From Thermogymnomonas acidicola JCM 13583 (GTDB lineage Archaea; Thermoplasmatota; Thermoplasmata; Thermoplasmatales; Thermoplasmataceae), in assembly GCF_001316105.1 (NCBI RefSeq), contig NZ_BBCP01000012.1:1-50011 (forward strand): 50,011 nt of DNA. The letters run 5' to 3'. Positions 1 through 10,386 of this stretch are shown in pieces (position 1 is the first letter of the stretch; every line of letters starts with the position of its first letter). The notes under the pieces were generated by a model. That model made no database searches. It worked only from the letters and a program-made list of their open reading frames with translations, and was not told the origin of the DNA. The position numbers and the translations under genes are program-made.

Positions 1-30
1 CCTCAGCTTGTCATCCATGTTCTTCAACAT
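1..30 (-). CDS. possible gene start cut by window edge
   Basis: On the minus strand an ATG at position 30 opens ten codons that run off the window. A TTTAAA element lies 10-17 bases upstream on the same strand. Too little remains to name a product, and the TATA-like element is closer to the ATG than at other genes here, so this is only a possible gene start. Confidence 0.22.
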   Translation of the reverse strand, partial: MLKNMDDKLR

Positions 31-190
31 GTGCCTGAGCTTTAAAGGGTTTTTGCTGGGCCGCAGAGCGGTGGAATCAGTGTCCTGACCGCATTAGTCA
101 CTCCTGAAATGCGGGGGGGAGAAATGATCACCCTTTCATCACTTTCGTGATACCGATTCAAAAACCTAATTATGCGGGGCAGCTGATAAG
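31..190. other. intergenic, left edge
   Basis: No reading frame with recognisable content is seen here. The stretch holds a G7 run at 113-119 and an AT-rich patch near 158-172 that could be the promoter region of the LysE-type gene that follows. Confidence 0.4.
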
Positions 191-799
191 GTGCCATTGA
201 TAACTCCGTACCTTGTGCTCTTCGGTGTGGTGCTCGGGGGTGTCCCTCGCCGCGCCTCCGGGCCCTATAAACGCCATGATAATATCTGAGGCCAGGCGCA
301 GCGTCCTCAGGGCTGTACTGATAGGCTTCGGTGCCATGACAGCGGACCTAATATTCCTGATCATCGTCTTCCTCTTCGGCTCTGCCTGGACCTGTCAAGG
401 TACGATCCGTATATCTACACAATAGGTGGGTCGGCGTTCATAGTGCTGGCCTACCTCACACTCAGGAGCGGGGAGACCGAAAGTGGGGGGGTTAGGGGGG
501 GCATCGGATACCTGAAGGGCCTGGGCGTCGGCATCGGCAACCCTGCCCAGATAGGCTGGTGGCTCAGCGCTGGCCTTAGCACTCTTGAAAGGTTCGGGAT
601 ATTCCCATTCTATTTCCTCTTTGTCGGCACGACGGTCTGGGTCGTCTCCCTCAGCTACCTGATAAGGCTGGGAGAGCTGAGGTACGGTTCAAGGATGCAG
701 ATAGCGGTCAAGGTCTTCAGCACGGCCGTTTTCGCCATATTTGGGGGGGCTGTATTCCTCTATCTCGGTGTCTCCTTACTTCTCTCCGGTATGAGGTAG
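191..799 (+). CDS. LysE/RhtB-type amino-acid exporter (frameshifted)
   Basis: A membrane exporter of the LysE/RhtB family, which pumps amino acids or related metabolites out of the cell. The family signature A-A-P-P-G-P-I-N-A-M lies about 20 residues from the start and is followed by several hydrophobic segments; the joined product of about 200 aa has the usual family length. The frame breaks twice. At 236-240 a run of five G must be four to join the N-terminal helix to the signature. Near 389 the sequence is one G short between the W and D of a Ser-Ala-Trp-Asp stretch. GTG 191 is chosen because it joins the signature after the first correction; TTG 197 is the alternative. Substrate cannot be told from sequence. 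Confidence 0.75.
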
Positions 800-945
800 G
801 AGTGAGCTCCGTGCAGAGCGACGGTAAATGGCCACGGACCTAAAGGCCTCTTGAAAAATGCATTGGCGGCACACGGTGTATTCAGGAGACTAGAAGGCTT
901 GGCGCACCATCTTTACCTCGGGTCTCCATGACTTCGTTGGGGGTC

Positions 946-1191
946 TCACTCATACTCCGGGAGGTCGCTGAAGGCCTTGTCCCCCCCATGTTCCCTAACC
1001 CATTCGTCCCTGCTGTACTTTCCCAGAGGTCTTACAGGGTCAAAGGCCTTGCTCCCGCATAGGGGGGGGCACTGGAACAGGAGCTCGTTGAACACATGCG
1101 GTCTCAGGATATCCGATGCCCTGAAGACGTGCTCGAACTTCCCATGGCAGTGGTTGCACTCCACCTCCCAGACATGTACGTATTTCGCCAT
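946..1191 (-). CDS. small zinc-ribbon protein, function unknown
   Basis: An 81-aa soluble protein with two cysteine pairs: Cys-Asn-His-Cys near residue 12 and Cys-Pro-Pro-Leu-Cys near residue 41. The second pair would be a normal CPLC knuckle if the C7 run in this gene were C4, so one Pro is probably extra. Four such cysteines imply a single zinc ribbon. The C-terminal part is charged and contains no domain I recognise. ATG 1191 is chosen because the frame beyond it loses sense. The gene follows korAB on the same strand, but about 185 bases separate them, so shared transcription is uncertain. DNA, RNA or protein binding are all possible. Confidence 0.6.
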   Translation of the reverse strand: MAKYVHVWEVECNHCHGKFEHVFRASDILRPHVFNELLFQCPPLCGSKAFDPVRPLGKYSRDEWVREHGGDKAFSDLPEYE

Positions 1192-1376
1192 CCCAGACCA
1201 TACCTGTGCCACACATAAAACATTTCCGACTTGTGTTCCTTGGTGGACAGGCCCTTGAATGCCCCCCGCGTATCGGTCTGACAGTTGAGGACAAGTCCGC
1301 ATGGCCAGAAATGGCCGGAAACAAGGAGAGGGAAGAAAATGGGGGGGGACAGAAAAGTTAGAGGCCGGTGGCCCGG

Positions 1377-2301
<925 letters not shown>

Positions 2302-2312
<11 letters not shown>

Positions 2313-4227
2313 TCACAAGCACCTCCTCAACCTTCTCCTCCTTACCAAATATGATCTCCTTCGCCGCCCTGTATATTTCGTCCTCCGTCATGTGCCTTCC
2401 GTTGTACTTCAGTATATGCTTCTTTATCTCTATGCCGGTGTTCATCCTTATTACCCTTGCCGCCTGTGCCAGCATGTTGCTCTCCACGTTTATTACGAGC
2501 TTTGCCTTTTTGAGCACGCTGGAGACGAACTCGGACGGGAACGGGGAGAACATCTTCAGGTAAAGCAGGTTTGCGGTCACACCGTCATTCTTAAGGTCTT
2601 CGATCACATCGAGTATCGGGCCCTTCTGGCTGCCCCCCCATGTGACGAAGGTCACATCCGCACTGGATGGGCCCATGAGCTGGGCCTTGTCCTCCAGGGG
2701 TATCTCCCTGTCAGCAGTGACGAGCTTCTGGAACCTCTTCCTCATCATGGCGTCCCTGATCACCGGGTCCTCCGTCACGTGCCCGAGCTCGTCATGTTCG
2801 TCCCCCCCGGTCATCCAGAAGATGTCGCGGCCGAATATGCCGAAACCTGAAATGCCTGTGTCCGTGTCCAGGTCGTACCTCTTGAACGGTTCCTTTTCAA
2901 CCCTCACCGGGGGGCACTATCTTGACCCTCTTCCTGTCTATTTCAGGTATGAGGTCCATGGTGTTTGCCAGGTTCTTGTCGATCATGTGTATCACGGGCA
3001 TCTGGTACCTCTGCGCATAGTTCAGTGCCTTCATGGCGTCGTATATGCACTCCTCCACATCACCGGAGGAGAAGACGATCCTCGGGAACTCACCGTGGCC
3101 AGTGTTAAGCGCGAACAGGAGGTCTGACTGGCCATTCCTCGTCGGCAGACCAGTGCTAGGGCCCCCCCTCTGGTAGAGTGTGACCACAAGGGGGGGCACC
3201 TCATCCATGCCAGCGAAGCCAATGCCCTCGGCCATAAGTGAAAAGCCAGGGCCGCTGGTTGCGGTTGCGGACCTCACGCCTGTGAGCGCCGCACCTGACG
3301 CCATTGTGACAGCAGATATCTCGTCCTCCGTCTGCACAACGACTACTCCCGCTTCCTTGAGCTTCTCCGTCTCCTTCTGTATCCATTTCAGCGCCTCGTG
3401 CTCCTCGAGTATGGTGCTCTCATCGCTTGCTGGAGTTATCGGGTAATATGTCTGGAACCTGAGGCCACCCAGAACCTTGCCTATTGCTGAACCATCGTTG
3501 CCTGTGAGCAGGAACCTCTTCCCCACCTTCAGTTCCGGAAGCTCCTTCCCTGCAAGCCCCTTATTCATGCAGAACTCGTAGGCGGCCTGCACTACCGCCA
3601 CGTTCAGCTTCACGACCTGCTCCTTGTTCGCGAAGACTGCCTTGACACCCTCTATGGTGTGCTCCACCTTCAGGCCCGCAATACCGAGGGTTATGGCGGC
3701 ACCGAGCGTGTTGAAGTACCTCGATGCAGGGCCCTCCTTAACAGCGGAGTTCACAAGGTCGTCAAAGGGCACACCGATGAGCCTCGCCCCCCCCTGTCCT
3801 CCATGAGCTTCAGGGCGCCCTTGACGTTCCTCTCGTATCCCCCCCCTCCTCCAGGGTCTTCCTTATCCTCTCCGCCGTGTCCCTCATTATCATTCTTGCA
3901 GAGGCCAGGTCGCTCCTCTCGAAGGAGAGGTCATAGATCACCTTTGTTCCCTGGGAGACGTCCTCTAAGTGCTCGAATATGGTGTCCGCGTCCAGTGCCA
4001 CCAGGTAGTCCACCGGGTACCTCAGGGACCTGGGCTGTTTCTCCTTGATCCTGAGGTGTATGTAGCTGTGCCTCCCCCCCTTGATGTTGGAGTGATACTC
4101 TCTCACCCCCCAAAGACCCCCCCGTAGCCAGAAGATGCAAAAGCCCTGCTTATCATGTTGGCAGAAGTGTCTATTCCTCCCCCCCCTGAGGGCCTCCTAC
4201 AGCGAGACTTATGTCAAGTTCAGACAT
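2302..4227 (-). CDS. korA: 2-oxoacid:ferredoxin oxidoreductase, fused gamma-alpha subunit (frameshifted)
   Basis: The large partner of korB, with the gamma domain fused ahead of the alpha domain. The N-terminal 200 residues contain the gamma signature (G-G-P-Q-G followed by G-I-D-T-S-A-N, then R-E-Y-H-S-N-I-K-G). The alpha part carries Y-P-I-T-P-A-S-D-E-S and the conserved T-S-G-P-G-F-S-L-M-A-E-G and G-P-S-T-G-L-P-T-R stretches. Length, about 640 aa, fits fused forms. Frame breaks lie at C8 runs near 3797 and 3840 and at the G6 run near 2911; several C7 runs add single Gly or Pro residues. ATG 4227 has a TATA-like element about 20 bases upstream, so the message is probably leaderless. It is translated with korB as an overlapping pair. 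Confidence 0.9.
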
Positions 4228-4238
4228 TGTTCTCATGA

Positions 4239-4255
4239 TTTCAATGGAATTAAAA
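4239..4255 (-). promoter_or_regulatory. TATA box for korA
   Basis: On the minus strand an A/T-rich TATTTTAATT element lies 12-28 bases before the korA ATG at 4227. The spacing matches the leaderless or short-leader promoters seen elsewhere in this window. Confidence 0.5.
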
Positions 4256-4456
4256 TAGTTTGTTAAAAATCTAAGAGGGACACAGAAATATTGCTATCCA
4301 GCGTGTATCTTTGGGGGTCAGAAGTAGTCTATGGTATTGTATACCGGTATATCACATAGATGCCTGACATGTGAGGGCGAACGGTGTACGCCCCCCCAGG
4401 AGACACCCCCCCTTCGGGCTACAAAACAATAATACCATACAAAAAATAGGGGCACT

Positions 4457-4756
4457 ATGTACAGGGTACTGAAACTGTCAGGCGAAAACAGGAAACTGAA
4501 GGACGCAATAGTTTCTGATGACATCGTCGGGAGGCAGACGTTGGTGCTGAAGGCAGGGGGGGAGAGCGTTGGGGGGGAAGAGCCCGGATCAGTTATAATC
4601 ATCGTGGAAGGTGGCAGCGAGGCCCTTGCTGCAGTGGACAGGTTCGTATCCTCCGGCGCTGAGGAGCTGAGGGACGAGGCTGCCCAGAGGGTGTACTCGA
4701 AGGTGAAGGAAGAGGAAGACTCCGCAGAAGGTGGCATGGGCTTCATTTTCGGGTGA
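4457..4756 (+). CDS. hypothetical protein of 99 aa
   Basis: An intact, acidic, soluble frame with no domain I recognise. The first half alternates hydrophobic and charged residues like a beta-rich domain. The second half (residues 55-90) reads as amphipathic helix with many Glu and Lys. Two G7 runs each place a Gly pair in the chain at residues 34-36 and 38-41, and one Gly in each pair may be surplus. The TTG start of the P-loop gene follows only six bases after its stop, so the two are probably one operon. It diverges from korA. Function is unknown. Confidence 0.7.
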   Translation: MYRVLKLSGENRKLKDAIVSDDIVGRQTLVLKAGGESVGGEEPGSVIIIVEGGSEALAAVDRFVSSGAEELRDEAAQRVYSKVKEEEDSAEGGMGFIFG

Positions 4757-4762
4757 AATCTC

Positions 4763-5299
4763 TTGATAGTCGTAACCGGCATGCCCGGGGCCGGAAAGGA
4801 TGAGTTCATAGCGGTTGCCAGGTCCGTGGGCTTCATGGACGTGCACATGGGGGGGGAGAGTGTCAGGCACTACGCCAGGCTGCGCGGGATACCCTTCACT
4901 GACGGCGATATAGGCAGGTTCGCAGCATCGGAGAGAGAGAAGTACGGCATGGACATCTGGGCCAGGCGGACAGCGGAGATGATAAGGGATCCAGAAAGGA
5001 CGGTGGTGGACGGCGTCAGGAACATGGAAGAGGTCGATGCATTCCGGGAAAGGGACAGGAACCTGATAGTTATAGCGATTTTTGCCAACAGGGAGGAGCG
5101 CTTCAGGCGCATACTGGGCAGGCAGAGGCCAGACGATGTCAGGAGCATGGCGGAACTCGTTCTGAGGGACAAGAGGGAACTGAGCTTCGGCATAGGCTCT
5201 GTGATAGCTCTGGCCGACGTAATGATAGTGAACGATGGCACGCTGGAGGAGTTCAGGGAGAAGAGCCGGAAGGTCCTCCAGTCCCTCCCAAGGCCGTGA
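4763..5299 (+). CDS. AAA/P-loop kinase-like protein (UPF0200-type)
   Basis: A 178-aa nucleotide-binding protein resembling archaeal UPF0200 proteins, a family related to adenylate and dephospho-CoA kinases. The Walker A loop G-M-P-G-A-G-K-D sits at residues 6-13. A lid-like stretch R-I-L-G-R-Q-R-P follows near residue 116, and D-G-V-R-N-M-E near 85 looks like the Walker B/sensor region. The G8 run near 4850 adds a Gly to the H-M-G-E segment expected in the family. TTG 4763 is the start because the Walker loop begins six residues later. The cellular substrate is not known for this family, so no reaction is claimed. It ends tail to tail with purQ. Confidence 0.78.
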   Translation: MIVVTGMPGAGKDEFIAVARSVGFMDVHMGGESVRHYARLRGIPFTDGDIGRFAASEREKYGMDIWARRTAEMIRDPERTVVDGVRNMEEVDAFRERDRNLIVIAIFANREERFRRILGRQRPDDVRSMAELVLRDKRELSFGIGSVIALADVMIVNDGTLEEFREKSRKVLQSLPRP

Positions 5300-5307
5300 C
5301 GCCCACA

Positions 5308-6099
5308 CTACTTCCTTATGGCGTACCTTACAATGGCGTCAAAGAATGTTTTTCCAGGGCCATATATTGAGGCCCTCTCCGCCCCGGCCATCTGGAAGCC
5401 GTAGTAAGCCCTCTCCGGGTGTGGCATTAGGCCTATCACATTACCTTCCCTGTTTGATATCCCAGCGATGTTCATTGCTGACCCATTGGGGGGGTTCCAG
5501 GGATACCCGGCATCGGTCCCGCCCGGGCTGCAGTATGTGAAGAGCACCTGGCCCCCCCCTTCCTGGAGGCGCTCCAGGACCTGTTCCCGAGATGCTGTGA
5601 ACCTGCCCTCCGCGTGGGCAACTGGTACCTGGAACACCGTGCCCGCTGGCATAAGGTCCCCCCCGATCACCCTGTTCCTTGACATAACTTTGACGTAAGT
5701 GTGCCTGCACTCGAACCTGTTCGACCTGTTGAACGACAGTGAAATGACCCTCTCCTCATATCCAAGATCCGGGAGGAGGTTGGCCTCTGCCAGTACCTGG
5801 TAGCCGTTGCACACACCGATCACGGGCCTGCCTTCATCCACAAATCTCTTTACTTGGTTCCCGGCAGCCGCCATAAGCCTGCTTGCGAATATGACGCCTG
5901 CCCTTATGTAGTCGCCTGCTGAGAAACCCCCGGGTATGAAGAGGATGTCGAAATCTCCTATCCTGACCTTGCCAGTTTCCACCTGTTTCACGTGCACGTA
6001 CTGCGGAGATGCGCCGCTCCTCAGGAATGAAAGGTACGCCTCCTCCTCGCAGTTAGTACCCTCCATCCTCAGGACTGCGACCTTCGGGCCATCAGGCAT
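5308..6099 (-). CDS. purQ: phosphoribosylformylglycinamidine synthase subunit PurQ
   Basis: The glutaminase subunit of FGAM synthase in purine biosynthesis; it releases ammonia from glutamine for PurL. The class I amidotransferase triad is visible: nucleophile Cys in G-V-C-N-G-Y-Q near residue 97 and the His of P-H-P-E-R near residue 228. The N-terminus V-A-V-L-R-M-E-G-T-N-C-E-E-E is typical. Length (263 aa) is normal and the frame is intact. The C7/G7 runs put extra Pro and Gly residues in the N-P-N-G-S and E-G-G-G stretches. The gene starts five bases after the eL40 stop, so the two share a transcript. No purL or purS lies in the window. Confidence 0.93.
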   Translation of the reverse strand: MPDGPKVAVLRMEGTNCEEEAYLSFLRSGASPQYVHVKQVETGKVRIGDFDILFIPGGFSAGDYIRAGVIFASRLMAAAGNQVKRFVDEGRPVIGVCNGYQVLAEANLLPDLGYEERVISLSFNRSNRFECRHTYVKVMSRNRVIGGDLMPAGTVFQVPVAHAEGRFTASREQVLERLQEGGGQVLFTYCSPGGTDAGYPWNPPNGSAMNIAGISNREGNVIGLMPHPERAYYGFQMAGAERASIYGPGKTFFDAIVRYAIRK

Positions 6100-6104
6100 T
6101 TAAG

Positions 6105-6257
6105 TTACTGTCCTCCCCCCCTTCTCTCTTTCGCCTTGGGCCTAAGGCCCTTGTAACCGCACTTGCGGCACCTCTCTGCCTTCGGTGGGTTCCTTGCGTT
6201 ACACCTCATGCATATCATTTTGTTGAGCCTTCTCTCAACGGCTTCAGGAAATGCCAT
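6105..6257 (-). CDS. rpl40e: large ribosomal subunit protein eL40
   Basis: A 50-aa ribosomal protein eL40 with the four zinc-binding cysteines spaced C-M-R-C and C-R-K-C and the conserved segment [14 protein letters not shown] 6257 has GGTGA five bases upstream, a good match to the archaeal Shine-Dalgarno sequence. It was not obvious from longer frames because of its size. The C7 run near the 3' end probably adds one Gly to the tail. It leads an operon with purQ and has its own TATA-like element (TTTAAAAC on the minus strand) near 6311-6320. Confidence 0.9.
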   Translation of the reverse strand: MAFPEAVERRLNKMICMRCNARNPPKAERCRKCGYKGLRPKAKERRGGGQ

Positions 6258-6307
6258 TGCATTCACCCTTGTGAGATTGACCTCACCGGTTCCCGGGTTA
6301 ATGGCAT

Positions 6308-6322
6308 CTCTTGTTTTAAACC
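6308..6322 (-). promoter_or_regulatory. TATA box for eL40-purQ
   Basis: GGTTTAAAAC on the minus strand, about 55 bases upstream of the eL40 ATG. This leaves room for a leader of about 30 bases, in agreement with the visible ribosome-binding site. Confidence 0.45.
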
Positions 6323-6333
6323 CTTCTCTAGGC

Positions 6334-7905
6334 CTATATTATGTGCGGTACTATGATCTCCCAGAGGAGCAGGAATAGCACCAGAACGCCGAGGGCATTG
6401 GTGACGTTGCCAGCGACCTTCGGCCTCTTGAATGCCCCCAAGCATCCTGTGCCTCCCCGCTATCACTATTGTATCTTTCAGGAACTGGGCACCGTCAAGG
6501 ATGGACAGTGGCAGCGCGTTTGTAATGCCGAGGAGGAAGTTGATCCAGAACATCCAGTAGAGGACGTTCAGGGCCCCCCCCAGAAGAACGTTGGGTTCAC
6601 GGGCACCGAAAACATGGATGCAAGGTAGGAGGGCACCGGGGGGGAGAGGCCGGAGAACGGGAGCCCTATGAACTCTATGAACCCGTCCCACGGGGGGGAG
6701 GAGAGCATTGCTGTGCCGAACACCTCGGTCTTCATGTCTGCCAGGGGCACGTACCCTATACCTGCATAATCTATCTCCACCCCCCCAATGAAGCTCTCGT
6801 TCTTATAGGCGGGTTTATTGGCCAGTGGATCGTACTTCTCGTAGTAGGAATAGACAGAGACCGTCTTTACATCGTAGTACTTTAGCCCGGGGGGGCTGTT
6901 GCCGTACGGAACGAAAACGGTTAGGTTCACAGTACTGCCGGGTGGGATTGCATCCAGAACCTGTGCTAGCCCGGTCTCGTTGTATATGACAGCACTGTTG
7001 ATCTTGACTATTATGGAGTTAGCCGGTACACCGGCACTGGCTGCAGGGAAGCCATCTATGGTGTCGACAATTGCCACCCCCCGCGTAACCCTTCACAGTG
7101 TGCACCTCGCCCTTGTAGTAGACCGAGGCGTTGTACTCCCTGCCTGGCATCAAGGTACTGTTGTAAACAAGGTTGCTGAGGGTGCTCCCAGAGTACGGGC
7201 CGAACGATATCAGCTCAGAACCAGAAGGCACTGACGGTGCCAGGGCGCCGTCAGAACTTTCCACAACAACGCCAGGGTGGTGCGGTACCGCCGCTGGAGC
7301 GAACGCAAAGAGGATCAGGAGGAGGCAGACTATCGCTATGATTATGTTGGTGCCGGGCCCGCTGGCGTAGATCCTCCTCCTAACGACAGGCTCAGCGTTC
7401 TGTAGTTCCTCTTCCTTTGGTTCCACAAACGCCCCTACGGGCACTATGAAGAAGAGACCGCCCACCGATTTGACCTCAAGCTTGTGGCCCTCAGACACGA
7501 TGCCGTGCATTATTTCATGTACAAATACTCCAACCATGAGTGCAACGATCCCGTAAGAAATGGGTATGACGGGGGGGTTTATGCCAGGGAGTGCCAGTAT
7601 GAGGCTCAGTGACGGTGCCTGGGAAGGCCTTATGAAAGAGGCAAGGTATGCCCCGTACGCGAGGAAGCCTATGGCGAAGAAGAACGAGAGCAGGACAATC
7701 ACCACAGAGACCTTCGAATAGGTCCTCCACGGAAAATGGTTGCTGATCGCCTTCAGGATGCCCCTCCTCTTTATTGCCTTAACCATGAGTGCTGGGCCCA
7801 AGAGGTCTAGGTGCTTGCTCTCCCTTATCCTGGGGGGGCCAGGTAGAGGATCAGCATGATCCAGAACATTATGACTATCAGTGCTATTTCGAGTCCGCTG
7901 ATCAT
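6334..7905 (-). CDS. site-2 protease family metalloprotease with PDZ domain (frameshifted)
   Basis: A polytopic membrane protease of the S2P/RseP class, which cleaves membrane-bound substrates inside the bilayer. The zinc motif V-H-E-I-M-H-G is in a transmembrane segment near residue 130. A PDZ-like domain follows (the segment [15 protein letters not shown]). The second catalytic motif [10 protein letters not shown] lies near the C-terminus. Frame breaks are at C5-to-C7 near 7832, G5-to-G6 near 7078, the C8 run near 6577 and a G5 run near 6440. ATG 7905 is preferred because a TATA box lies 24-33 bases upstream; the first helix then follows at once. Substrate is unknown. Confidence 0.87.
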
Positions 7906-7927
7906 TACGTACCACAAAAGAGAAAAG

Positions 7928-7940
7928 GCATTTATAACAT
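7928..7940 (-). promoter_or_regulatory. TATA box for the site-2 protease
   Basis: GTTATAAATG on the minus strand, 24-35 bases before ATG 7905. The distance decides the start codon: it places transcription at or just before that ATG. Confidence 0.55.
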
Positions 7941-8090
7941 TTGAGCAGTTGCCCATTCTCATCTTTTTCGACAGATAACGGAACTGAGTCTTAACGAAAG
8001 ACAGAATTTGCATACACCTGTGCGTAAATGACGTATTGAGGAATTAAAATAATAAGCTATGTGACGTATAGAACGTTGAATCATGTCAAC

Positions 8091-8101
8091 ATTTTTATAC
8101 T
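8091..8101 (+). promoter_or_regulatory. TATA box for FBP aldolase/phosphatase
   Basis: TTTTTATACTAT lies 21-30 bases before ATG 8122, inside a 200-base AT-rich intergenic region shared with the divergent protease gene. This predicts a leaderless message. Confidence 0.55.
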
Positions 8102-8121
8102 ATATGATTGATATGTAATGT

Positions 8122-9290
8122 ATGAAGGTAACAATTTCGCACATAAAAGCGGATATAGGGAGCCTGCCCGGTCACTCAACGGTATTCAAGCCTGTCGTGG
8201 ACGAAGTCGAGGGCTATGTGAAGGAGCACGGGAGCAGCTTGTTGAAGTCCTACTATATCTCTCACGTCGGTGATGACATTCAAATAACTATGATTCACAC
8301 ACGGGGGGGACGGATGACGAGGAGGTCCACAGGCTAGCCTGGGAAGCCTTCAAGGCGGGCACCGTTGTTGCCAAGAAGTATGGCCTGTACGGGGCGGGCC
8401 AGGACCTGCTGAAGGACTCTTTCTCAGGGAACGTGAAGGGCATGGGCCCTGGAGTTGCGGAGATGGAGATAAATGCGAGACCCTCAGAGCCTTTCATTGT
8501 CTTCATGATGGATAAGACCGAGCCCGGTGCCTTCAACCTGCCCATCTTCAGGATGTTTGGAGACCCGTTCAACACACCTGGCCTTGTGATCGACCCGAAC
8601 ATGCACGAGGGTTTCATTTTCGAGATATGGGACATAATAGAGGGAAAGAAGATCAAGCTGGCTACGCCGGAGAACACCTATGACATCCTGGGGCTGATAG
8701 GTTCGAAGAGCAGGTATGTGATAAAGAGGGTATACACCAAGAAGACCCATGAGAAGCTGCCGGACGAGAACGTTGCTGTCATTTCCACAGACAAACTCTC
8801 CCTCATAGCCGGGGGGGAATATGTTGGTAAGGACGACCCTGCTGGCGTCGTGAGGATACAGTCCGGTCTACCGGCTGCCGGCGAGGTTCTCGAGGCCTTT
8901 GCGCACCCCCCCTACCTTGTATCAGGGTGGATGCGCGGCTCATTCAACGGCCCACTGATGCCTGTGGGCATGAAGGATGCGAAGATGACCAGATTTGACG
9001 GCCCGCCGAGGGTTGTGGCCCTGGGTTTTGTCTACAAGGACGGTGCACTAAGTGGGCCCGTGGATATGTTCGATGACCCCCCCGCATTCGATGGTGCAAG
9101 GAGGACCGCAGTCGAGATTGCTGACTACCTGCGGAGGATGGGCCCATTCGAGCCACACAGGCTGCCTGAGGATGACATGGAGTATACATCGCTTCCGAGG
9201 GTGCTCGAAAGGCATAAGTCCAAGTTCGAGCCAATAGAAGATACGCCCAAGGGCAAGAAGGTGAAGGTAGCCACCACAGACGTGGACTGA
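8122..9290 (+). CDS. fbp: fructose-1,6-bisphosphate aldolase/phosphatase (frameshifted)
   Basis: The bifunctional archaeal gluconeogenic enzyme that condenses triose phosphates to FBP and dephosphorylates it to fructose 6-phosphate. Hallmarks: K-A-D-I-G-S-L-P-G-H at residue 9, Y-G-A-G-Q-D-L-L-K-D-S-F-S-G-N, M-G-P-G-V-A-E-M-E, G-W-M-R-G-S-F-N-G-P-L-M-P-V, and D-G-P-P-R-V-V-A-L-G-F. The frame breaks once at 8304-8310, where G7 should be G5. Elsewhere G7 or C7 runs insert single residues into motifs that are constant in the family: I-A-G-G-E-Y-V-G-K-D-D for I-A-G-E-Y, and D-D-P-P-A-F-D for D-D-P-A-F-D. Normal length is about 375 aa after correction. Confidence 0.93.
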
Positions 9291-9383
9291 AGTTCAGGTC
9301 CACACCAACATTTTCCATATCCTGAACCTGAATATATTTGATCGTTCACAGATAGGAAGTTCCGGGGACGGTGGTGCGATATA

Positions 9384-9477
9384 TTTAAATACAATTTGTT
9401 AAGAAAGGAACGGCCATGTTCTATGGAATCAACAAAATAGGCTTCCGCCTGCGTCTCGCTAAAAAATTTTAAATACA
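9384..9477 (+). promoter_or_regulatory. two identical TATA-type boxes before the oxidase cluster
   Basis: TTTAAATACA occurs at 9384-9393 and again at 9468-9477, 84 bases apart. The second copy is preceded by an A-rich element (AAAAAATT) and lies 20-29 bases before ATG 9497, the right place for a leaderless start of subunit II. The first copy could be a second promoter with a leader of about 80 bases. Confidence 0.5.
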
Positions 9478-9496
9478 GTCTTTCAATACTAACCCT

Positions 9497-10198
9497 ATGA
9501 CACACGGTGCCAGAATGGTCACCATGTTTCTCATTATTTCAGTGGTCATAGGGATTGCAGCCACATTCATTCTGTACCACCTCTTCGGTATATTCTTTGG
9601 AGGTGATCCGGGACAGCAGGTAGCAGTATTCGCTGCACCCTTCATGGGCACTGGCATCGCCTGTGGTGCTGTTACTCTGATGCTCCTGTACTATCCAGTG
9701 GTCAAGAAGGGGGGGTCAAGGTCACTGACGTGGGGAGGATTTCAGATGAACGATAAACTGAAAAAGGAACTGATGTGGGCCATTGCGGTTGTTGTGGTTC
9801 TTGTCGGCTCCGCTACTGTTAACTACGTCTACGTAGTTGGCCACGAGTATGATATCGCGAGGCCGGCGAATAGCCCAATACCGCCTAACTCAACGGTTAT
9901 CCAGGTCATAGGGGGGGCACAGTGGTCATGGACATTTGTCTATCCAAATGGCACAAAGAGTGTTGATGCACTGACACTGCAGGTCAATCACACCTACACC
10001 CTGATGGTAAGTTCTCAAGACGTCATACACGACCTACTGATCCCGCAGATGGGAGTACAGGTTTACGCGGTACCCGGCCACAACAACACGGTATCCTTTG
10101 AACCAACGAAGGTCGGTACGTACTACTTCGAGTGTGTTGAATACTGTGGGGGGGAGGATCACTATTTGATGCGTGGATTCCTGACGGTGGTGAGCTGA
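9497..10198 (+). CDS. heme-copper terminal oxidase subunit II (CuA)
   Basis: The electron-entry subunit of a cytochrome oxidase. Two transmembrane segments in the first 120 residues (about 8-30 and 46-66, with a third hydrophobic stretch at 91-110) are followed by an extracellular cupredoxin domain. The CuA site is plain: His of V-I-H-D-L-L-I near residue 172, then C-V-E-Y-C-G-G-E-D-H-Y-L-M near residue 213, with both Cys, the His and the Met. The G7 run there adds one Gly to the expected C-V-E-Y-C-G-E-D-H. The frame is intact. The stop overlaps the ATG of the next gene by one base, so the cluster is translated as an operon. Confidence 0.9.
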   Translation: MTHGARMVTMFLIISVVIGIAATFILYHLFGIFFGGDPGQQVAVFAAPFMGTGIACGAVTLMLLYYPVVKKGGSRSLTWGGFQMNDKLKKELMWAIAVVVVLVGSATVNYVYVVGHEYDIARPANSPIPPNSTVIQVIGGAQWSWTFVYPNGTKSVDALTLQVNHTYTLMVSSQDVIHDLLIPQMGVQVYAVPGHNNTVSFEPTKVGTYYFECVEYCGGEDHYLMRGFLTVVS

Positions 10199-10377
10199 TG
10201 GGTCAACTCGTAACTCTGCTCAGTGCGGTAATATCTCTATCCGTGGTTGGGGGGGTTCTCCTCTTCTACCTCTACTACTACGTTAACACAAAGAAAATCG
10301 CGCTCGAAGAGGAAGCCACTAGGGCGGGATATGAAGATATAGGTACTTATGGAAGGGATAAGAACCTTGGAAACTGA
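10198..10377 (+). CDS. 59-aa single-pass membrane protein of the oxidase cluster
   Basis: A small frame joined to subunit II through a TGATG overlap. It has one transmembrane helix (residues 6-28) ending in aromatic residues F-Y-L-Y-Y-Y, then a charged tail of 30 residues. It lies between subunits II and I and is followed nine bases later by the start of subunit I. The position and size suggest a small accessory or stabilising subunit of the oxidase, which is inference; I do not recognise the sequence. Confidence 0.72.
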   Translation: MGQLVTLLSAVISLSVVGGVLLFYLYYYVNTKKIALEEEATRAGYEDIGTYGRDKNLGN

Positions 10378-10386
10378 GGGCACTCG

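Noticed and set aside
946-1324. Longer versions of the zinc-ribbon gene starting near 1302 or 1324
   Set aside because: The text upstream of ATG 1191 has no protein-like continuity in any frame.
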